Assembly (NCBI RefSeq): GCF_037975245.1
Contig: NC_092577.1
Location: forward strand, 20,272,898-20,336,897
Reading direction: 5' to 3'
DNA length: 64,000 nucleotides
Source of the DNA: Apostichopus japonicus
Taxonomy: Eukaryota; Echinodermata; Holothuroidea; Aspidochirotida; Stichopodidae
Shown: positions 60,340-64,000 of the stretch, one piece after another
Layout: every line of letters starts with the position of its first letter
How positions within the stretch are numbered: the stretch's first letter is position 1
Made by a program: the position numbers and the translations under genes
Notes under the pieces: generated by a model
Told to the model about the DNA's origin: nothing
What the model saw: only the letters and a program-made list of their open reading frames with translations
The model's database searches: none

Positions 60340-61175
60340 ATGTCATTGATATTTTTTTTACCGGAGAAGGGCATCATGGCAAATGGGAAGGGCATGTTGG
60401 CAAAAAAGGAATCAGAGAAAGGGCATCATGGCTTCTTTCGTCTATGCAATACTGCCTCATTTGGGATATAATAGTTCTATTTGGAAGAAGAAAGTGTGCC
60501 ATATTAGGTACCTAAGAAACCTTGTAGGTCGAATTTATTTAATGTTAATGGGGAGATATCGATAATTTTAAATGAGGTGTCCTTGATGTGATTACAAAGT
60601 ACGTCAACTACACTGAATGAAATGCGCCTTTTTGCATCTACATGCTTTTCAAAATATCAATAATATGGTCTTCAATCACCTAATAAAATCATTACAGATT
60701 TCATTAAAACCTCGGAGACATTTATCACGTTGATATAATTTGCATTAAAACATTGAAAAGTCATCTTAAGAATAAGAATCCTTTTAAAAATTTCATACCA
60801 TTCACACAGTTCCTTGTCTCGAAGAGTTTTGATTTGCCAAAGGAGAGTTCTTTCTGGCTACAAAATGTACCATCCCAGATGCCTTAGCTCCCTCGAAGAA
60901 GAGAAGGCTAACGATTGAAGGAACGGTGGACAAGGTAAACTTTTCCTCATTGAAAAGCCAAAATTTCAATGAAGTTTTTAATTACAGACACTCCAAACCC
61001 AAGTCTTGACATTAGCTTCAAAGGAGCATGCCATCAGTAGTTCCTGGTGGAGAAGGGCATCATGTCAAATAGCATTTTGGTCTCACAATACTGCGTCCTT
61101 GGGAGCAAAGTGTGATGGGGCATCAATGGCAAAACACAAAGGAACGGTGGCAAATATTTGCCATCAGTTGGATGT
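60340..61175. repeat. Short repeat GGGCATCATGGCAAA, scattered
   Basis: Units such as 'gaagggcatcatggcaaa', 'gaagggcatgttggcaaa', 'gaaagggcatcatggc', 'gaagggcatcatgtcaaa' and 'tggggcatcaatggcaaa' occur at about 60367, 60390, 60418, 61054 and 61117. They surround the first RPA-like exon and give spurious ORFs. Confidence 0.5.
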
Positions 61176-61669
61176 AATTTTCAGGGGTATTGTGACACAT
61201 TGGAGGATAAAGTGGTTACCCACCCATTTTATGTCAAGCCCCTGCAATCAATCATCAATGAACGAGAAGATGAATTTGTGTCATTGATTACGCAACCATT
61301 CGCTTTAGAAAGGCCAAAGAGGATTTCAGTCCTGAAAGTGTTCATAATTATTAGAGCATCGTAACAAAGAGTAGGAAATTTGAATACTTTGACTGATGTT
61401 TTGTAACTAAATTACTTCTATATAACATTGAATTGTTTCTGGTTTTCTTGATTTCTTGAAATTGGTGTACGAGCTTAATTAAAGAAGGTTCGACATGGAA
61501 GAGGGGGGTGTAATTTTGTCAGACATGACAACGAAGAAGAAGATTTGTTGCAAGCTGTGGGGTCAACACGCATAATCTGTTGCGGGTTTCAGTGAAGGAT
61601 CCACTGTGGAAATTATCAATATATTCAACGCAAGGCACCAGTTAAAAACGACCTCGCTCCCTGCAGTAA
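60835..61669 (+). pseudogene. RPA-like OB-fold exons downstream of Helentron B
   Basis: A first piece ending at 60931 reads GEFFLATKCTIPDALAPS and KKRRLTIEGTVDK up to a donor (GACAAG|GTAAAC). It matches in position and character the end of the Helentron A exon (LTSIEAQIIR). A second exon, 61527-61669 (acceptor TTTTGTCAG, donor GTAAAG|GTATGT), reads MTTKKKICCKLWGQHA, one TAA, then SVAGFSEGSTVEIINIFNAR and TTSLPAVK. LWG.HA..EG..VEI.N is the strand pattern of RPA70 DNA-binding domains. Between them, 61204-61365 holds another open stretch (PFYVKPLQSIINEREDEF) of unknown role. Same strand as Helentron B. Confidence 0.5.
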
Positions 61670-61670
61670 A

Positions 61671-62229
61671 GGTATGTATTTTATGCTAATATATACAATT
61701 GTACCACGTGCCTTCCATAGGTTTAACATGTTAAATTTCATTTCCTGGATGGTTTGACCTAAGATTTGCTCTTTGTTTCATACTTCTACTTCTTGTAAAT
61801 GATTTTCTTTTGTGTAATGAAAAATCGAATCCAACCAGATATATCGGCCCAATTTCATGTACTATCCAGCCAAATCTGGATTCAGTGCATCCCTAGTAGT
61901 ATGTGTTATAAAGCACCGTTAAAAGATTAAGATCTGATAAATTATCATTTCATTTGTTTAACGGGATTGCACCAATAAAGACAAAACTACCAATCCAAAA
62001 GATACGTACACTTACCCTCCCCAATAATAATGTTGACACCTTTATCACTTTCTCCAAGAACTAGCCCTCCATATAGACTCACATCATGTATGCCATTTTC
62101 TTACAGATACTTACCTACCAACAAAGAAGATCTGGGGATTTTGAAATCGTAGGGGTTGACTTAGAAGAGTAAGGTACGCTACCAATAATTTAACTTCATT
62201 CACAGTGAACGTTCTGTACAGTGTCGCTC
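61671..62229. other. No supported gene
   Basis: AT-rich spacer. Possible continuation of the RPA-like gene was looked for and not seen. Confidence 0.4.
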
Positions 62230-62654
62230 CATATCATTCTTGAATGAGTGTTTGTGACGCCCTGCTTGTAAACAAGATATCTCAAAAAGTGAAGCTTGGT
62301 CAGTCAACAGGGATGATTAATTTATGCCATACTTGGGGGGGGGGGGGGTGGGTGTCCAATAATGAGTAAATGAATCATTCAGATTATGTTGCTCATGTCA
62401 TGGATATTAATGAGGTCTCAGGATAGGCCAAAATCAACATTGCAATTACATGTCGTCCAGAAGGTGAAGTATTCACACTTAGTATCAGATATTCATGCGA
62501 CCTATTATGTTTTTGAAATTGACATGCATATATATATCAGGACGCTGGGCTTAGCCTCATTTTCAAACAGAGTTTAGTATGCATGATAACTCAAAAAGAT
62601 AATGATCGTTTAATGCCATACTTGGCGGGTGGGTGGTCCATGATGATCAGATGA
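62230..62654. repeat. Dispersed repeat, further copies
   Basis: Two units with 'aactcaaaaag', 'tttatgccatacttgg..gtgggtgg', 'ccatgatga/ccaataatgagtaaatga' and 'ggatattaatgaggtc', matching the family at 4672-5060. Unit 1 contains a G14 run (62335-62348). Another partial unit follows the LINE insertion at about 63050-63150, so the LINE inserted into this repeat. Confidence 0.5.
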
Positions 62655-62668
62655 CCCCTTTTCATTGT

Positions 62669-63006
62669 GCTTTTTACGTGACCCGTCATACGGGATACAA
62701 AACGTCACGGCCAAACGGCACTACCAAACCATCCCATTCTTACAAACGAACCTCGGGTCAAGCGAGCCAAAAAAAAAATACATACGCTCACCGACCTGCA
62801 GAGACAAAACGCCCAACCCCCCCCCCCCCTGAAATATTAAAAAACTACAAAAGGACGACCAGCACGCAGCGAAACAAAACACCCTTCCCCAGCACACCAC
62901 CGTCCAAAAAAGGCAGCCCTAGATAAACGGCGAAAATCGCCTTCGACCTGAAGGCGAATGTCACACTTCACCGCCTCCAGGACTGCCTGCCAACTGGCAA
63001 ATTTCT
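62669..63006 (-). mobile_element. L1/Tx1-like LINE, 5'-truncated copy 3
   Basis: Contains only the last ~340 bp of the LINE (end of ORF2 plus 3' UTR) in inverted orientation, starting at GCTTTTTACG. A perfect 14-bp duplication CCCCTTTTCATTGT flanks it (62655-62668 and 63007-63020). Typical product of incomplete target-primed reverse transcription. Confidence 0.93.
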
Positions 63007-63185
63007 CCCCTTTTCATTGTACTCCTAACCTGACAGGGTAAATTGTGGAAACCTTGTAACACTATAACTCAACAAGAAAGCATGTATTTATTTCATATTT
63101 AGTGTGTAGGTGGACCAAATTAGGTACAAGATACCAATTTTTTTTACTGGAAGACAGTCATTTAAGGTCTCCGCCGATCAACTTG

Positions 63186-64000
63186 CGGTAATGTACCAAA
63201 AACTGGAGAAGTGTGGGTTAACTTACTTCCCAGATGAACCACCCCTAACTTGCTTGTTATTTAAGCAGTTCTTTGTAGCGGTAACTGACCCAGGGTTGCC
63301 TTGTTCATATCATACTGCGTCGATGGGTCCCGGCGCTGTTTAGCAACAGAGAACCGCATAGTAGTACTCCAAACAGGGCGGTGCGTGTCATTTGCTCCGC
63401 TCTGATTGAGTTGCCCCCTGTTGACCTGTCACAGCCGGCCCTCGTTCACAGTTCGTTGCGGGATAGGGCCTTGAATGCAATTTTTGTACAGGGACGTCAT
63501 CCTGTCGAAGTATGGCGTTCGGTGCATTCAAGGCTGAATGGTTGCAGGCTCCGTGACCTTGCATGGAGAATTGCACACGGTGCCTTGGTGACCAATCTGA
63601 AAAGGTATCACTGGCGATTGGGTGATGGACTGTGCCCGAGGACCGGCTGTGACAGCTTAGAGAGTACTGCCCATGTTTTTTGGCATTGCCCCTTTGTTTT
63701 GAACTTGTGGGAGTGGTTTCAGTCCTGGACCGACCGTTTAACGGGAGACCGTTCCTGGTCGGTAGGACAGGGTTTTGTTTTGTATGGATTAGATCCTCCA
63801 GTTGGTTCCGTTGCTGTGTTGCAGCGTATTATTTATGTTTGTTCTGTTGTAAAAAAACTTTTTGGAGGAATAGATGTGATGTTGTTTTTAGGGGGAAATT
63901 TGCCAGTTGGCAGGCAGTCCTGGAGGCGGTGAAGTCTGACATTCGCCTTCAGGTTGAAGGCGATTTTCGCCGTCTATCTAGGGCTGCCTTTTTTGGACGG
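63186..64000 (+). mobile_element. L1/Tx1-like LINE, partial copy 4, runs off the window
   Basis: Plus-orientation ORF2 C-terminal part from the YQKLE region through CPRTGC..HVFWHC. Relative to copy 1, a ~24-bp segment (63223-63246) is inverted, a deletion of about 32 bp follows CTTGTTCATAT at 63310, and frame breaks occur near 63850. It continues beyond 64000. Its first 180 bp of left context are part of the dispersed repeat. With copy 3 it forms a spaced inverted repeat. Confidence 0.88.

Larger units (their letters stand above)
55606..61670 (+). mobile_element. Helentron B (rolling-circle transposon), decayed
   Basis: Plus-strand series of Helitron N-region, Rep, helicase and endonuclease segments, followed by RPA-like exons. 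It points away from Helentron A. Its sequence differs widely from A (for example LTGGAGVGKSVV against [12 protein letters not shown] with different flanks), so the two are separate lineages, not a duplicated pair. Borders are set by coding similarity only. Confidence 0.82.

Noticed and set aside
1-64000. tRNA, rRNA, CRISPR or bacterial-type operon features
   Set aside because: Looked for by eye; no cloverleaf with A/B boxes, no rRNA-like stretch, no spaced direct repeats and no prokaryotic gene organisation.

Overview
This is a gene-poor, intron-bearing, AT-leaning eukaryotic window, almost certainly from an invertebrate animal (probably marine). The evidence is spliced genes with GT..AG borders, long non-coding stretches, and a very dense mixture of animal-type transposons: L1/Tx1-like LINE, Helentron, PIF/Harbinger, Kolobok-like, hAT and TA-target MITEs, and Ty3/gypsy gag. 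Species cannot be fixed from sequence alone. Few candidate host exons are visible: 525-826 (-), 2276-2436 (+) and a CXC-domain exon at 34518-34742 (+).

Layout. 0-9.9 kb: two isolated exons, a decayed Kolobok-like transposase with an internal 329-bp tandem duplication (5257-7159), and a lone THAP-domain fragment (8628-8807). 9.9-29.1 kb: one 19,216-bp DNA transposon with perfect 23-bp terminal inverted repeats, flanking TA, and subterminal arrays of GATTGA/TCAATC. It encodes on the minus strand a C2H2-finger plus large transposase-like protein (16127-18693) and an eight-exon accessory gene (10985-15553), each with essentially one disabling lesion. Nested inside it are a hAT-type MITE (14319-14674), a 1-kb TA-flanked MITE (18810-19814) and a full-length L1/Tx1-like LINE with a 12-bp target duplication (22681-27580). 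29.4-34.2 kb: a second, inverted and broken copy of the same LINE. 34.5-46.1 kb: CXC exon, gypsy gag-protease remnant, a PIF/Harbinger transposase (plus) with a probable partner gene (minus), and a 5'-truncated second LINE family between them.

46.8-61.7 kb: two divergently oriented Helentron-type rolling-circle transposons. Each has Helitron N-terminal, Rep, PIF1-like helicase and endonuclease segments. The left one also has an OTU-like region. Downstream of each, in the same orientation, is a broken gene resembling an RPA-like OB-fold single-stranded-DNA-binding protein. 62.1-64 kb: dispersed repeats and two further LINE pieces, one (62669-63006) with a 14-bp target duplication and one running off the window with a micro-inversion.

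How it fits together: most coding matter serves transposition, and most of it is decayed. The most notable system is the 19-kb TIR element. Its order (possible first exon near one end, transposase ORF, then accessory exons) recalls the nested-gene plan of plant En/Spm, though that comparison is an inference. The Helentron/RPA-like pairs are the second notable system.
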